A stretch of 64,000 bases of DNA. Origin: Oncomelania hupensis (Eukaryota; Mollusca; Gastropoda; Littorinimorpha; Pomatiopsidae). The translations under genes were made by a program, and so were the position numbers. Positions within the stretch are counted from its first letter, which is position 1. Every line of letters begins with the position of its first letter. The notes under the pieces were generated by a model. It did not search any database, was not told the DNA's origin, and saw only the letters and a list, made by a program, of their open reading frames with translations. Below, in pieces: positions 36,401 to 51,838 of this stretch. The DNA is taken from positions 55,903,108 through 55,967,107 of the forward strand of contig CM072526.1 in NCBI GenBank assembly GCA_036898135.1, in the 5' to 3' direction.

Positions 36401-38986
36401 GTCACATATGCATGTACTAACACTTCCTGACGTTGCTTAACAAAAAACATGGCTAGCATGGTCACATATCCAAGTACTAACACTTCCTGACGTTGCTTTA
36501 CATGAAACATTGCTAGCATGGTCACATATCCATGTACTAACACTTCCTGACGTTGCTTTACATGAAACATGGCTAGCATGGTCACATATCCATGGACTAA
36601 CACTTCCTGACGTTGCTTTACATGAACCTTTGCTAGCATGGTCACATATCCATGTACTAACACTTCCTGACGTTGCTATACATGAAACATGGCTAGCAGG
36701 GTCACATATCCATGTACTAACACTTCCTGACGTTGCTTAACATAAAACATGGCTAGCATGGTCACATATACAAGTACTTACCCTTCCTGACGTTGCTTTA
36801 CATAAAACATTGCTAGCATGGTCACATATATAAAAAATCTAACACTTCCTGACGTTGCTTAACATTAAACACAGCTATCATGGTCACATATCCATGTACT
36901 AACACTTCCTGACGTTGCTTTACATGAAACATTGCTAGCATAATCACATATCCATGTACTAACACTTCCTGACGTTGCTTAACATAAAACATGGCTAGCA
37001 TGGTCACATATCCAAGTACTAACACTTACTGACGTTGCTTAACATTAATCATGGCTAGCATGGTCACATATCCATGTACTAACACTTCCTGACGTTGCTT
37101 TACATGAAACATTGCTAGCATGGTCACATATCCATGTACTAACACTTCCTGACGTTGCTTTACATGAAACATGCTAGCATGGTCACATATCCATGTACTA
37201 ACACTTCCTGACGTTGCTTAACATAAAACATTGCTAGCATGGTCACATATCCATGTACTAACACTTCCTGACGTTGCTTAACATGAAACATGGCTAGCAT
37301 GGTCACATATCCATGTACTAACACTTCCTGACGTTGCTTAACATAAAACATTGCTAGCAAGGTCACATATCCAAGTACTAACACTTCCTGACGTTGCTTA
37401 ACATAAAACATGGCTAGCATGGTCACATATCCATGTACTAACACTTCCTGACGTTGCTTTACATGAAACCTTTGCTAGCATGGTCACATATCCATGTACT
37501 AACACTTCTGACGTTGCTTTACATGAAACATGGCTAGCATGGTCACATATCCATGTACTAACACTTCCTGACGTTGCTTAACATAAAACATGGCTAGCAT
37601 AGTCACTTATCCAAGTACTAACACTTCCTGACGTTGCTTAACATAAAACATTGCTAGCATGGTCACATATCCATGTACTAACACTTCCTGACGTTGCTTT
37701 ACATGAATTATTGCTAGCATGGTCACATATCCATGTACTAACACTTCCTGACGTTGCTTAACATAAAACATTGCTAGCATAGTCAAATATCCAAGTACTA
37801 ACACTTCCTGACGTTGCTTAACATAAAACATGGCTAGCATGGTCACATATCCATGTACTAACACTTCCTGACGTTGCTTTACATGAAACATTGCTAGCAT
37901 GGTCACATATGCATGAACTCACACTTCCTGACGTTGCTTTACATGAACCATTGCTAGCATGGTCACTTATCCATGTACTAACACTTCCTGACGTTGCTTA
38001 ACATAAAACATTGCTAGCATGGTCACATATCCATGTACTAACACTTCATGACGTTACTTTACATGAAACATGGCTAGCATGGTCACATATCCATGTTTTA
38101 AAACTTTCTGACGTTGCTTTACATAAAACATTGCTAGCATGGTCACATATCCATGTACTGACACTTCCTGGCATTGCTTAACATAAAACATTGCTAGCAT
38201 GGTCACATATCCATGTACTAACACTTTCCGACGTTGCTTTACATGAAACATTGCTAGCATGGTCACATATCCATGTACTAACACTTCCTGACGTTGCTTA
38301 ACATAAAACATTGCTAGCATAGTCAAATATTCAAGTACTAACACTTCCTGACGTTGCTTAACATAAAACATGGCTAGCATGCTCACATATCCATGTATTA
38401 ACACTTCCTGACGTTGCTTAACATAAAACATGGCTAGCATGGTCATATATCCAAGTACTAACACTTACTGACGTTGCTTAACATTGAACATGGCTAGCAT
38501 GGTCACATATCCATGTATTAACACTTTCTGACGTTGCTTTACATGAAACATTGCTAGCATGGTCACATATCCATGTACTAACACTTCCTGACGTCGCTTA
38601 ACATAAAACATTGCTAGCATGGTCACAAATCCATGTACTAACACTTCCTGACGTTGTTTTACATGAAACATTGCTAGCATGGTCACATATCCATGTACTA
38701 ACACTTCCTGACGTGGCTTAACATAAAACATAGCTAGCATGGTCACTTATTTATGTACTAACACTTCCTGACGTTGCGTAACATAAACCATTGCTGGCAT
38801 GGTCACATATCCATGTACTAACACTTCCTGGCGTTGCTTAACATAAAACATGGCTAACATGGTCACATATTTAAGTACTAACACTTCCTGACGTTGCTTA
38901 ACATTAAACATGGCTAACATGGTCACATATTTAAGTACTAACACTTCCTGACGTTGCTTAACATTAAACATGGCTAGCATGGTCAC
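27439..38986. repeat. 60-bp satellite array, third segment with higher-order repeats
   Basis: About 190 monomers. A 119-codon minus-strand frame with the same variants recurs at 30729, 32888 and 35044, spaced 2159 and 2156 bp (36 monomers). An 81-codon frame recurs at 31263 and 35578, and marker variants such as CTTACTGACG and CTGACTTTTCC follow the same period. Blocks of many monomers have thus been copied as units. Confidence 0.95.
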
Positions 38987-41900
38987 TTGCTCTGTGGGTT
39001 CGGGCAAATAGAATAGACCCAACGTTTCCCGGCGTGTCGTAAGAGGCGACTAACAGGGGTGATGTTAGCACGGCATCACTGGGCGAAAGTCTTCTACACA
39101 GAAGTCACCGGCCAGGGCGGAGGAACCTCACGTTACTACAGGTTCAACGACCACGTGCTCAGGGCCAAGGCGAGCCACACTTTATTCGTGGATTTCGGCT
39201 GTGGCCAACAGCCTGGAGAGGATTGGGCCCTGCCAGGTCTTTTTTGCCCAAGACACACTACATGATGACACAATCCACTAATTCCATACCGGATCGGTCG
39301 TCGCCCGGGCCGTCACCCGGCACAAGGACCGCGCCTTCCGTTGGCCACCAGGACGGAGGTGTTAAGTATGCTACTGATGGACAATATAGCAAGATCCGCA
39401 CGAGAAACAACATCGTCATAGGAACCTGGAACGTCAGGACCCTAACTGCGGAAGGAAAATTAGAAGAACTGGCCCACGAGCTGGACCACTATCGATGGAA
39501 CGTTCTAGGTATCAGCGAACTGCGCTGGAAAGGCCTAGGTGAAACAACGACTGACAAAGGCCACAAGCTCTATTTCAGCGGTAGAGATGACAGGCACGAA
39601 CACGGCGTTGGATTCTTGGTCCACAAGAACATTCTAGCCACTGTCATGGGTTGCCGCCCAGTCTCCAGTAGACTCATTACCATCCGTCTGAGAGCAACCC
39701 CTTTCAACATTACCATCATCCAGGCCTATGCCCCAACATCAGACTATGAAGACAGCGAAGTGGAGGATTTTTTTATGAAAATATACAGGCGGTCCTTGAC
39801 CAAGTGCCGAAGAAGGACATAGTCATAGTGCAAGGCGACTGGAATGCCAAGGTTGGCCAAGATGCGCACCGCAACTGGGGAGACACATGCGGACCCCACT
39901 GCAACAACGAGACAAATGACAGGGGTCTGAGGCTATTGGAGTTTGCCAGATACAACAATCTGGTACTGGCAAACACGCTTGGTCTCCACAAAAAATCCAG
40001 ACGATGGACATGGCACAGTCCCGGCGGGGAACATCACAACCAGATCGACTACATCATGGTCAAGAAACGCTTCAGATCAAGCATCAACATTGGCAGGACA
40101 CGCACTTTTCCAGGAGCAGACATTGGAAGTGACCACGATCTCGTGATGATGTCTTTCCGGCTCCATTTGAAGAGAGTAAATACAGCAAAGTGCACTAGGC
40201 TGAAGTTCGACCTGGACAAACTGCAAGACCCGGAGGTGGCAAAAATATTTCAGGCCACAATTGGAGGGAAATTTGCACCACTGCTTATTTTGGGGGCAGG
40301 CGAAGTAGATGTCAACACCATGACCAATACCTTCAACTCAGCTGTAACAGATGCCGCCACTGAGATCCTTGGCAAGCACCGACCAAAGAAGAAGCCGTGG
40401 ATCACACCTGAACTTTTGGATCTGTGTGATAAACGAAGAGAGTTAAAAAAGAAAAAGAACACCTCACAGGGAGCTGATGTCTACCGAAAAATCAACAATG
40501 ACATCCGAAAAGGCATGCGCACAGCAAAGGAGAACTGGATAGAAGATCAATGCCAGGAAATAGAGAACAATCTGAACAAGAACAACAGCAAGAAGGCCTA
40601 CCAGACTGTGAAGCGGCTGACAAGTGTTAAACAGCCCAAAGTCTCCACTATCCAAAGCAAGTCTGGCATTTGCCTTACAGAAGAACAAGAAGTCTTGGAC
40701 AGATGGACAGAGTACTGCTCTGACCTTTACAACCATACACCAAATGGAGACCCATCAGTTCTAGCATGTCCCGAGAGCAGAGAAGAAGAAGAAATCCTCC
40801 CAATTCTCCGGGAAGAAGTTGAGGCAGCAGTGCAATCGCTGAAGAAAGGGAAGTCAGCGGGAGTGGACAACATACCAGCGGAACTGCTACAAGCAGGAGG
40901 AGAAGCGATGACTGATGCTCTCACCATTATCTGTAACAAGATCTGGCAGAGTGGGGAATGGCCTACACCATGGACCCAGTCGCTTGTCATCACTCTTCCC
41001 AAAAAAGGTAACCTTCAGGAGTGTGAAAATTACCGCACCATCAGCCTCATCAGCCATCCCAGCAAGGTCCTCCTGAAAATAATACTCAACAGGTTGAAAC
41101 CACAAGCTGAACAAATCATAGCTGAAGAACAAGCAGGATTCATGGCAGGGCGAAGTACCACTGAACAGATTTTCAACCTCAGAATAATCTGTGAGAAATA
41201 CCTACAGCACCAACAACATCTATATCATGTGTTCATAGACTTCAAGAAGGCATTTGACCGAGTCTGGCATGCAGCTCTATGGGCAACCATGAAAGTGTAC
41301 AACATCAGCCCTAAAATTATAGAAGTCATCAAAAGCCTGTATGACAAGGCTACCAGTGCAGTCCTCCATAACAGCGTCATCGGGAACTGGTTCAGAACAA
41401 CAATCGGTGTGCGTCAAGGATGCCTACTCTCTCCAACACTCTTCAACATCTTCCTAGAGCGCATCATGTCAGATGCTCTTGCAGATCATGAAGGCACAGT
41501 CAGCATAGGGGGCAGAGCAATCTCCAATCTTCGTTTTGCGGATGATATTGATGGATTGGCTGGAGAGGAACAAGAACTTGAACAGCTTGTACAGAGGCTT
41601 GACACCACCTCCAGAGCTTATGGAATGGAAATAAGTGCAGAGAAGACCAAAATGATGACCAACAACACCAATGGCATCAACACGGACATCAAAGTACAAG
41701 GCCAATCCCTCAACACAGTGCACAGCTTCAAATATTTAGGAGCCATTGTGTCAGACAATGGGTCTCGACAGGAAGTCCTCTCCAGGATCGCACAAACAAC
41801 TGCTGCCCTGACAAGGTTGAAGCCCATTTGGAAAGACAGAACCATCAGTCTACATTCCAAAGTAAGACTGCTGCGATCTCTGGTCATCTCCATCTTCCTA

Positions 41901-42340
41901 TATGCTTGCGAAGCATGGACCCTCACAGCAGATCTCCAACGAAGAATACAAAGCATGGAGATGAGGTGCTACAGAAGACTTCTGTGCATTTCCTATACCC
42001 AACACATCACCAACGTTGAAGTCCGACAGACCATCACACAAGCCATTGGACAACACGATGACCTGCTCACAGTGGTGAAGAAACGGAAACTCCGATGGTA
42101 TGGCCACGTCACCAGATCATCAGGCCTTGCAAAGACCATTCTGCAAGGCACAGTGCAAGGAGGTAGAAGAAGGGGGAGACCGAAAAAGAGGTGGGAGGAC
42201 AACATTCGAGAATGGACTGGTTTGACACTGAGCGAAGCCATGAGGGCTGCTGAGGACAGAGAAAGATGGAGTATGCTGGTTAAGCGATCATCTGTGGTGC
42301 CCCTACGACCTTCGGGTTATGGGACAGGATAGGATAGGAT
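38987..42340 (+). mobile_element. RTE-like non-LTR retrotransposon, near full length
   Basis: A 3.35-kb element with a 5' leader (38987-39261), an endonuclease plus reverse-transcriptase frame, and an (AGGAT)n tail at 42326-42340. AGCATGGTCAC occurs at 38976-38986 and again at 42341-42351, shifting the monomer register by 11 bp, which marks a target duplication. The protein style is that of RTE-clade LINEs, often annotated as craniofacial development protein 2-like. It is over 99 percent similar by eye to the copy at 51.8 kb, so recent activity is likely. Confidence 0.9.
39262..42332 (+). pseudogene. RTE-like endonuclease/reverse transcriptase with one frameshift
   Basis: ATG at 39262 starts an apurinic-type endonuclease: GTWNVRTL (39427-39450), ISELRWKG (39511-39534), QGDWNAKVG (39831-39857), NQIDYIMV (40039-40062) and SDHDLVM (40129-40149). 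The reverse transcriptase follows: KKGKSAGVDNIPAELL, LPKKGN, the catalytic block FIDFKKAFDRVW (41233-41268), GVRQGCLLSPTLFN and FADD (41534-41545). The C-terminus is basic (GGRRRGRPKKRW). The frame breaks at a run of seven T (39768-39774) and resumes open for 842 codons to TAG at 42330-42332. Apart from this shift the gene is intact, so the break may be a homopolymer error or a recent slip. The endonuclease would nick target DNA and the RT copy the element's RNA. Confidence 0.88.
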
Positions 42341-45300
42341 AGCATGGTCACATATCCATGTACTAACACTTCCTGACGTTGCTTTACATGAAACATTGCT
42401 TGCATGGTCACATATCCATGTACTAACACCTTCTGACGTCGCTTAACATAAAACATTGCTAGCATGGTCACATATCCATGTACTAACACTTCCTGACGTT
42501 GTTTTACATAAAACATTGCTAGCATGGTCACATATCCATGTACTAACACTTTCTGACGTTGCTTAACATAAAACATGGCTAGCATAGTCACATATTTATG
42601 TACTAACACTTCGTGACGTTGCTTTACATGAAACATTGCTAGCATGGACACATATCCATGTACTAACACTTCCTGATGTTGCTTTACATGAAACATTGCT
42701 AGCATAATCACATTTCCATGTACTAACACTTCCTGACTTTTCCTAACATAAAACATGGCTAGCAGGGTCATATATTCATGTACTAGCAGTTCCTGAAGTT
42801 GCTTTACATGAAACATTGCTAGCATGGTCACATATCCATGTACTAACACTTCCTGACGTTGCTTAACATAAAACATGGCTAGCATGGTCACAAATCCAAA
42901 TACTAACATTTCCTGACGTTGCTTACCATTAAACACAGCTAGCATGGTCACATATTCATGTACTAACACTTCCTGACGTTGCCTAACATAAAACATGGCT
43001 AGCATGGTCACATATCCATGTACTAACACATTCTGACGTTGCATTACATGAAACTTTGCTAGCATGGTCACATATGCATGTACTAACACTTCCTGACGTT
43101 GCTTAACAAAAAACATGGCTGGCATGGTCACATATCCATGTACTAACACTTCCTGACGTCGCTTAACAAAAAACATGGCTAGCATGGTCACATATCTATG
43201 TCCTAACACTTTCTGACGTTGCTTAACATAAAACATGGCTAGCATGGTCACATATCCAAGTACTAACACTTACTGACGTTGCTTAACATTAATCATGGCT
43301 AGCAAGGTCACATATCCATGTACTAACACTTCCTGACGTTGCTTTACATGAAACATTGCTAGCATGGTCACATATCCATGTAATAACACTTCCTGACGTT
43401 GCTTTACATGAAACATGGCTAGCATGGTCACATATCCATGTACTAACACTTCCTGACGTTGCTTAACATAAAACATTACTAGCATGGTCACATATCCATG
43501 TACTAACACTTCCTGACGTGGCTTAACAAAAAACATGGCTAGCATGGTCACATATCCATGTACTAACACTTCCTGACGTTGCTTAACATAAAACATGGCT
43601 AGCATGGTCACATATCCAAGTACTAACACTTACTGACGTTGCTTAACATAGAACATGGCTAGCAAGGTTACATATCAATGTACTAACACTTTCTGACGTT
43701 GCTTTACATGAAACATTCCTAGCATGGTCACATATCCATGTACTAACACTTCCTGACGTTGCTTAACATAAAACATGGCTAGCATGGTCACATATCCATG
43801 TACTCACACTTCCTGACGTTGCTTAACATAAAACATTGCTAGCATAGTCACATACCCATGTATTAACACTTCCTGACGTTGCTTTACATGAAACATGGCT
43901 AGCATGGTCACATATTTAAGTACTAACACTTCCTGACGTTGCTTTACAATAAACATTGCTAGCATGGTCACATATCCATGTACTGACTCTTCCTGATGTT
44001 GCTTAAAATAAAACATTCCTAGCATGGTCACATATCCAAGTACTAACACTTCCTATCGTTGCTTAACATCAAACATGGCTAGCTTGGTCACATATCCAAG
44101 TACTAACACTTCCTGACGTTGCTTTACATGAAACATGGCTAGCATGGTCACATATCCATGTACTAACACTTTCTGACGTTGCTTTACATGAAACATTGCT
44201 AGCAAGGTCACATATCCATGTACTAACACTTCCTGGCGTTGCTTAACATAAAACATGGCTAGCATGGTCACATATTTATGTACTAACACTTCGTGACGTT
44301 GCTTTACATGAAACATTGCTAGCATGGACACATATCCATGTACTAACACTTCCTGATGTTGCTTAACATAAAACATGGCAGGCATGGTCACATATCCAAA
44401 TACTAACATTTCCTGACGTTGCTTACCATTAAACACAGCTAGCATGGTCACATATTCATGTACTAACACTTCCTGACGTTGCCTAACATAAAACATGGCT
44501 AGCAGGGTCATATATCCATGTACTAACACTTCCTGACGTTGCTTTACATGAAACATTGCTAGCATGGTCACATATCCATGTACTAACACTTTCTGACGTT
44601 GCATTACATGAAACATTGCTAGCATGGTCACATATGCATGTACTAACACTTCCTGACGTTGCTTAACAAAAAACATGGCTAGCATGGTCACATATCCAAG
44701 TACTAACACTTCCTGACGTTGCTTAACAAAAAACATGGCTAGCATGGTCACATATCCATGTCCTAACACTTCCTGACGTTGCTTAACATAAAACATGGCT
44801 AACATGGTCACATAACCAAGTACTAACACTTACTGACGTTGCTTAACATTAATCATGGCTAGCATGGTCACATATCCATGTACTAACACTTCCTGACGTT
44901 GCTTAACATAAAACATGGCTAGCATGGTCACATATCCATGTACTAACACTTCCTGACGTTGCTTAACATAAAACATTGCTAGCGCAGTCACATATCCATG
45001 TACTAACACTTCCTGACGTTGCTTTACATGAAACATGGCTAGCATGGTCACATATCCAAGTACTAACACTTCCTGACGTTGCTTTACATGAAACATGGCT
45101 ACCATGGTCACATATCCATGTACTAACACTTCCTGACGTTGCTTAACATAAAACATGGCAAGCATGGTCACATATCCATGTACTAAAACTTTCTGGCGTT
45201 GCTTAACATGAAACATGGCTAGCATGGTCACATATCCATGTACTAACACTTTCTGACAGTGCTTAACATAAAACATTGCTAGCATGGTCACATATCTAAG

Positions 45301-48300
45301 TACTAACCTTTCCTGACGTTGCTTTAAATAAAACATGGCTAGCATGGTCACATATCCATGTACTAACACTTTCTGACGTTGCTTTACATGATACATGCCT
45401 AGCATGGTCACATATCCATGTACTAACACTTCCTGACGTTGCTTAACATAAAACATTGCTAGCATGGTCACATATCCATGTACTAACACTTCCTGACGTT
45501 GCTTAACATGAAACATGGCAAGCATGGTCACATATCCATATACTAACACTTCCCGACGTTGCTTAACAAAAAACATTGCTAGCTTAGTCACATATCCAAG
45601 TATTAACACTTCCTGACGTTGCTTAACATAAAACATTGCTAGCATGGTCACATATCAATGTACTAACACTTTCTGACGTTGCTTTACATGAAACATTGCT
45701 AGCAAGGTCACATATCCATGTACTAACACTTCCTGGCGTTGCTTAATATAAAACATTGCTAGCATGGTCATATATCCAAGTACTAACCCTTCCTGACGTT
45801 GCTTTACATAAAACATTGCTAGCATTGTCACATATCCAAAATCTAACACTTCCTGACGTTGCTTAACATTAAACACAGCAAGCATGGTCACATATCCATG
45901 TACTAACACTTCCTGACGTTGCTTTACATGAAACATTGCTAGCATAATCACATATCCATGTACTAACACTTCCTGACTTTTCCTAACATAAAACATGGCT
46001 AGCAGGGTCATATATTCATGTACTAACACTTCCTGACGTTGCTTTACATGAAACATTGCTAGCATGGTCACATAACCATGTACTAACACTTCCTGACGTT
46101 GCTTTACATGAAAATTGCTAGCATGGTCACATATGCATGAACTCACACTTCCTGACGTTGCTTTACATGAAACATTGCTAGCATGGTCACATATCCATGT
46201 ACTAACACTTCCTGACGTTGCTTAACATAAAACATTGCTAGCATGGTCACATATCCATGTACTAACACTTCATGACGTTGCTTAACAGAAAACATGGCTA
46301 GCATGGTCACATATCCATGTACTAACACTTCCTGACGTTGCTTAACATAAAACATGGCTAGCATGGTCACATATCCAAGTACTAACACTTCCTGACGTTG
46401 CTTAACATTAAACATGGCTAGCATGGTCACATATCCATGTATTAACACTTCCTGACGTTGCTTTACATGAAACATTGCTAGCATGGTCACATATCCATGT
46501 ACTAACACTTCCTGACGTCGCTTAACATAAAACATTGCTAGCATGGTCACATATCCATGAACTAACACTTCCTGACGTTGTTTTACATGAAACATTGCTA
46601 GCATGGTCACATATCCATGTACTAACACTTCCTGACGTTGCTTAACATAAAACATGGCTAGCATGGTCACATATTTATGTACTAACACTTCGTGACGTTG
46701 CTTTACATGAAACTTTGCTAGCATGGACACATATCCATGTACTAACACTTCCTGATGTTGCTTAACATAAAACATGGCTAGCATGGTCACATATCCAAAT
46801 ACTAACATTTCCTGACGTTGCTTACCATTAAACACAGCTAGCATGGTCACATATTCATGTACTAACACTTCCTGACGTTGCCTAACATAAAACATGGCTA
46901 GCAGGATCATATATCCATGTACTAACACTTCCTGGCGTTGCTTTACATGAAACATTGCTAGCATGGTCACATATCCATGTACTAACACTTCCTGACGTTG
47001 CATTACATGAAACATTGCTAGCATGGTCACATATGCATGTACTAACACTTCCTGACGCTGCTTAACAAAAAACATGGCTAGCATGGTCACATATCCATGT
47101 ACTAACACTTCATGACGCTGCTTAACAAAAAACATGGCTAGCATGGTCACATATCCATGTACTAACACTTCCTGACGTTGCTTAACATAAAACATGGCTA
47201 GCATGGTCACATATCCAAGTACTAACACTTACTGACGTTGCTTAACATAAAACATGGCTAGCAAGGTCACATATTTATGTACTAACACTTTCTGACGTTG
47301 CTTTACATGAAACATTGCTAGCATGGTCACATATCCATGTACTAACACTTCCTGACGTTGCTTAACATAAAACATGGCTAGCATGGTCACATATCCATGT
47401 ACTAACACTTCCTGACGTTGCCTAACATAAAACATTGCTAGCATAGTCACATATCCATGTACTAACACTTCCTGACGTTGCTTAACATAAAACATTGCTA
47501 GCATGGTCACATATTTATGTACTAACACTTCGTGACGTTGCATTACATGAAACATTGCTAGCATGGACACATATCCATGTACTAACACTTCCGGATGTTG
47601 CTTAACATAAAACATGGCAGGCATGGTCACATATCCAAATACTAACATTTCCTGACGTTTCTTACCATTAAACACAGCTAGCATGGTCACATATTCATGT
47701 ACTAACACTTCCTGACGTTGCCTAACATAAAACATGGCTAGCAGGGTCATATATCCATGTACTAACACTTCCTGACGTTGCTTTACATGAAACATTGCTA
47801 GCATGGTTACATATCCATGTACTAACACTTCCTGACGTTGCATTACATGAAACATTGCTAGCATGGTCACATATGCATGTACTAACACTTCCTGACGTTG
47901 CTTAACAAAAAACATGGCTAGCATGGTCACATATCCACGTACTAACACTTCCTGACGTTGCTTAACAAAAAACATGGCTAGCATGGTCACATATCCATGT
48001 CCTAACACTTCCTGACGTTGCTTAACATAAAACATGGCTAGCATGGTCACATAACCAAGTACTAACACTTACTGACGTTGCTTAACATTAACCATGGCTA
48101 GCATGGTCACATATCCATGTACTAACACTTCCTGACGTTGCTTAACATAAAACATGGCTAGCATGGTCACATATCCATGTACTAACACTTCCTGACGTTG
48201 CTTAACATAAAACATTGCTAGCATAGTCACATATCCATGTACTAACACTTCCTGACGTTGCTTTACATGAAACATGGCTAGCATGGTCACATATCTAAGT

Positions 48301-51300
48301 ACTAACACTTCCTGACGTTGCTTTACATTTAACATTGCTAGCATGGTCACATATCCATGTACTGACTCTTCCTGATGTTGCTTAACATAAAACATTGCTA
48401 GCATGGTCACTTATCCATGTACTAACACTTCCTGACGTTGCTTAACATAAAACATTGTAAGCATGGTCACATATCCAAGTACTTACGCTTCCTATCGTTG
48501 CTTAACATCAACCATGGCTAGCATGGTCACATATCCAAGTACTAACACTTCCTGACGTTGCTTTACATGAAACATGGCTAGCATGGTCACATGTCCATGT
48601 ACTAACACTTTTTGACGTTGCTTTACATGAAACATTGCTAGCAAAATCACATATCCATGTACTAACACTTCCTGGCGTTGCTTAACATAAAACATGGCTA
48701 GCATGGTCACGTATCCATGTACTAACACTTCCTGACGTTGCTTTACATGAAACATCGCTAGAATGGTCACATATCCATGTACTAACACTAGTCTTCCTGA
48801 CGTTGCTTAACATAAAACATGGCAAGCATGGTCACATATCCATGTACTAAAACTTTCTGGCGTTGCTTAACATGAAACATGGCTAGCATGGTCACATATC
48901 CATGTACTAACACTTTCTGACATTGCTTAACATAAAACATTGCTAGCATGGTCACATATCCAAGTACTAACCTTTCCTGACGTTGCTTTAAATAAAACAT
49001 GGCTAGCATGGTCACATATCCATGTACTAACACTTTCTGACGTTGCTTTACATGAAACATGCCTAGCATGGTCACATATCCATGTACTAACACTTCCTGA
49101 CGTTGCTTAACATAAAACATTGCTAGCATGGTCACATATCCATGTACTATCACTTCCTGACGTTGCTTAACATGAAACATGGCAAGCATGGTCACATATC
49201 CATATACTAACACTTCCCGACGTTGCTTAACATAAAACATTGCTAGCTTAGTCACATATCCAAGTACTAACACTTCCTGACGTTGCTTAACATAAAACAT
49301 TGCTAGCATGGTCACATATCAATGTACTAACACTTCCTGATGTAGCTTTACATGAAACATGGCTAGCATGGTCACATATCCATGTACTAACACATTCTGA
49401 CGTTGCTTTACATGAAATATTGCTAGCAAGGTCACATATCCATGTACTAACACTTCCTGGCGTTGCTTAATATAAAACATGGCTAGCATGGTCACGTATC
49501 CATGTACTAACACTTCCTGACTTTGCTTTACATGAAACATGGCTAGCATGTTCACATATCCATGTACTAACACTTCCTGACATTGCTTAACATAAAACAT
49601 TGCTAGCATGGTCATATATCCAAGTACTAACCCTTCCTGACGTTGCTTTACATAAAACATTGCTAGCATTGTCACATATCCAAAATCTAACACTTCCTGA
49701 CGTTGCTTAACATTAAACACAGCTAGCATGGTCACATATCCATGTACTAACACTTCCTGACGTTGCTTTACATGAAACATTGCTAGCATAATCACATATC
49801 CATGTACTAACACTTCCTGACTTTTCCTAATATAAAACATGGCTAGCAGGATCATATATTCATGTACTAACACTTCCTGACGTTGCTTTACATGAAACAT
49901 TGCTAGCATGGTCACATAACCATGTACTAACTATTTCTGACGTTGCTTTACATGAAACATTGCTAGCATGGTCACATATGCATGAACTCACACTTCCTGA
50001 CGTTGCTTTACATGAAACATTGCTAGCATGGTCACATATCCATGTACTAACACTTCCTGACGTTGCTTAACATAAAACATTGCTAGCATGGTCACATATC
50101 CATGTACTAACACTTCATGACGTTGCTTATTATAAAACATGGCTAGCATGGTCACATATCCATGTACTAACACTTCCTGACGTTGCTTAACATAAAACAT
50201 GGCTAGCATGGTCACATATCCAAGTACTAACACTTCCTGACGTTGCTTAACATTAAACATGGCTAGCATGGTCACATATCCATGTATTAACACTTTCTGA
50301 CGTTGCTTTACATGAAACATTGCTAGCATGGTCACATATCCATGTACTAACACTTCCTGACGTCGCTTAACATAAAACAATGCTAGCATGGTCACATATC
50401 CATGTACTAACACTTCCTGACGTTGTTTTACATGAAACATTGCTAGCATGGTCACATATCCATGTACTAACACTTCCTGACGTTGCTTAACATAAAACAT
50501 GGCTAGCATGGTCACATATTTATGTACTAACACTTCGTGACGTTGCTTTACATGAAACATTGCTAGCATGGACACATATCCATGTACTAACACTTCCTGA
50601 TGTTGCTTAACATAAAACATGGCTAGCATGGTCACATATCCAAATACTAACATTTCCTGACGTTGCTTACCATTAAACACAGCTAGCATGGTCACATATC
50701 CATGTATTAACACTTCCTGACGTTGCTTTACATGAAACATTGCTAGGATGGTCACATAACCATGTACTAACACTTCCTGACGTTGCGTTACATGAAACAT
50801 TGCTAGCATGGTCACATATGCATGTACTAACACTTCCTGACGTTGCTTAACAAAAAACATGGCTAGCATGGTCACATATCCATGTACTAACACTTCCTGA
50901 CGTTGCTTAACAAAAAACATGGCTAGCATGGTCACATATCCATGTAGGCTACTAACACTTTCTGACGTTGCTTAACATAAACCATGGCTGGCATGGTCAC
51001 ATATCCAAGTACTAACACTTACTGACGTTGCTTAACATAAAACATGGCTAGCAAGGTCACATATTTATGTACTAACACTTTCTGACGTTGCTTTACATGA
51101 AACATTGCTAGCATGGTCACATATCCATGTACTAACACTTCCTGACGTTGCTTAACATAAAACATGGCTAGCATGGTCACATATCCATGTACTAACACTT
51201 CCTGACGTTGCCTAACATAAAACATTGCTAGCATAGTCACATATCCATGTACTAACACTTCCTTAAGTTGCTTAACATAAAACATGGCTAGCATGGTCAC

Positions 51301-51838
51301 GTATCCATGTACTAACACTTCCTGACGTTGCTTTACATTAAACACAGCTAGCATGGTCACATATCCATGTACTGACTCTTCCTGATGTTGCTTAACATAA
51401 AACATTCCTAGCATGGTCACTTATCCATGTACTAACACTTCCTGACGTTTCTTAACATAAAACATTGCTAGCATGGTCACATATCCAAGTACTAACGCTT
51501 CCTATCGTTGCTTAACATCAAACATGGCTAGCATGGTCACATATCCAAGTACTAACACTTCCTGACGTTGCTTTACATGAAACATGGCTAGCATGGTCAC
51601 ATATCCATGTACTAACACTTTCTGACGTTGCTTTACATGAAACATTGCTAGCAAGGTCACATATCCAAGTACTAACACTTCCTGGCGTTGCTTAACATAA
51701 AACATGGCTAGCATGGTCACGTATCCATGTACTAACACTTTCTGACGTTGCTTTACATGAAACATGGCTAGCATGGTCACATATCCATGTACTAACACTT
51801 CCTGACCTTGCTTAACATTAAACACAGCTAGCATGGTC
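42341..51838. repeat. 60-bp satellite array, fourth segment
   Basis: About 158 monomers. The block at 42.3-44.8 kb repeats the 34.3-36.7 kb block with a constant offset of 8226 bp (35044 to 43270, 35578 to 43804, 35827 to 44053). A second larger duplication links 45.0-46.2 kb with 48.8-50.0 kb (offset about 3.66 kb). Long minus-strand frames reach 361 codons (46143-47228). Confidence 0.95.

Noticed and set aside
39773..42241. Minus-strand frames across the RTE elements
   Set aside because: They lie opposite a well-supported endonuclease/RT frame and match no family.
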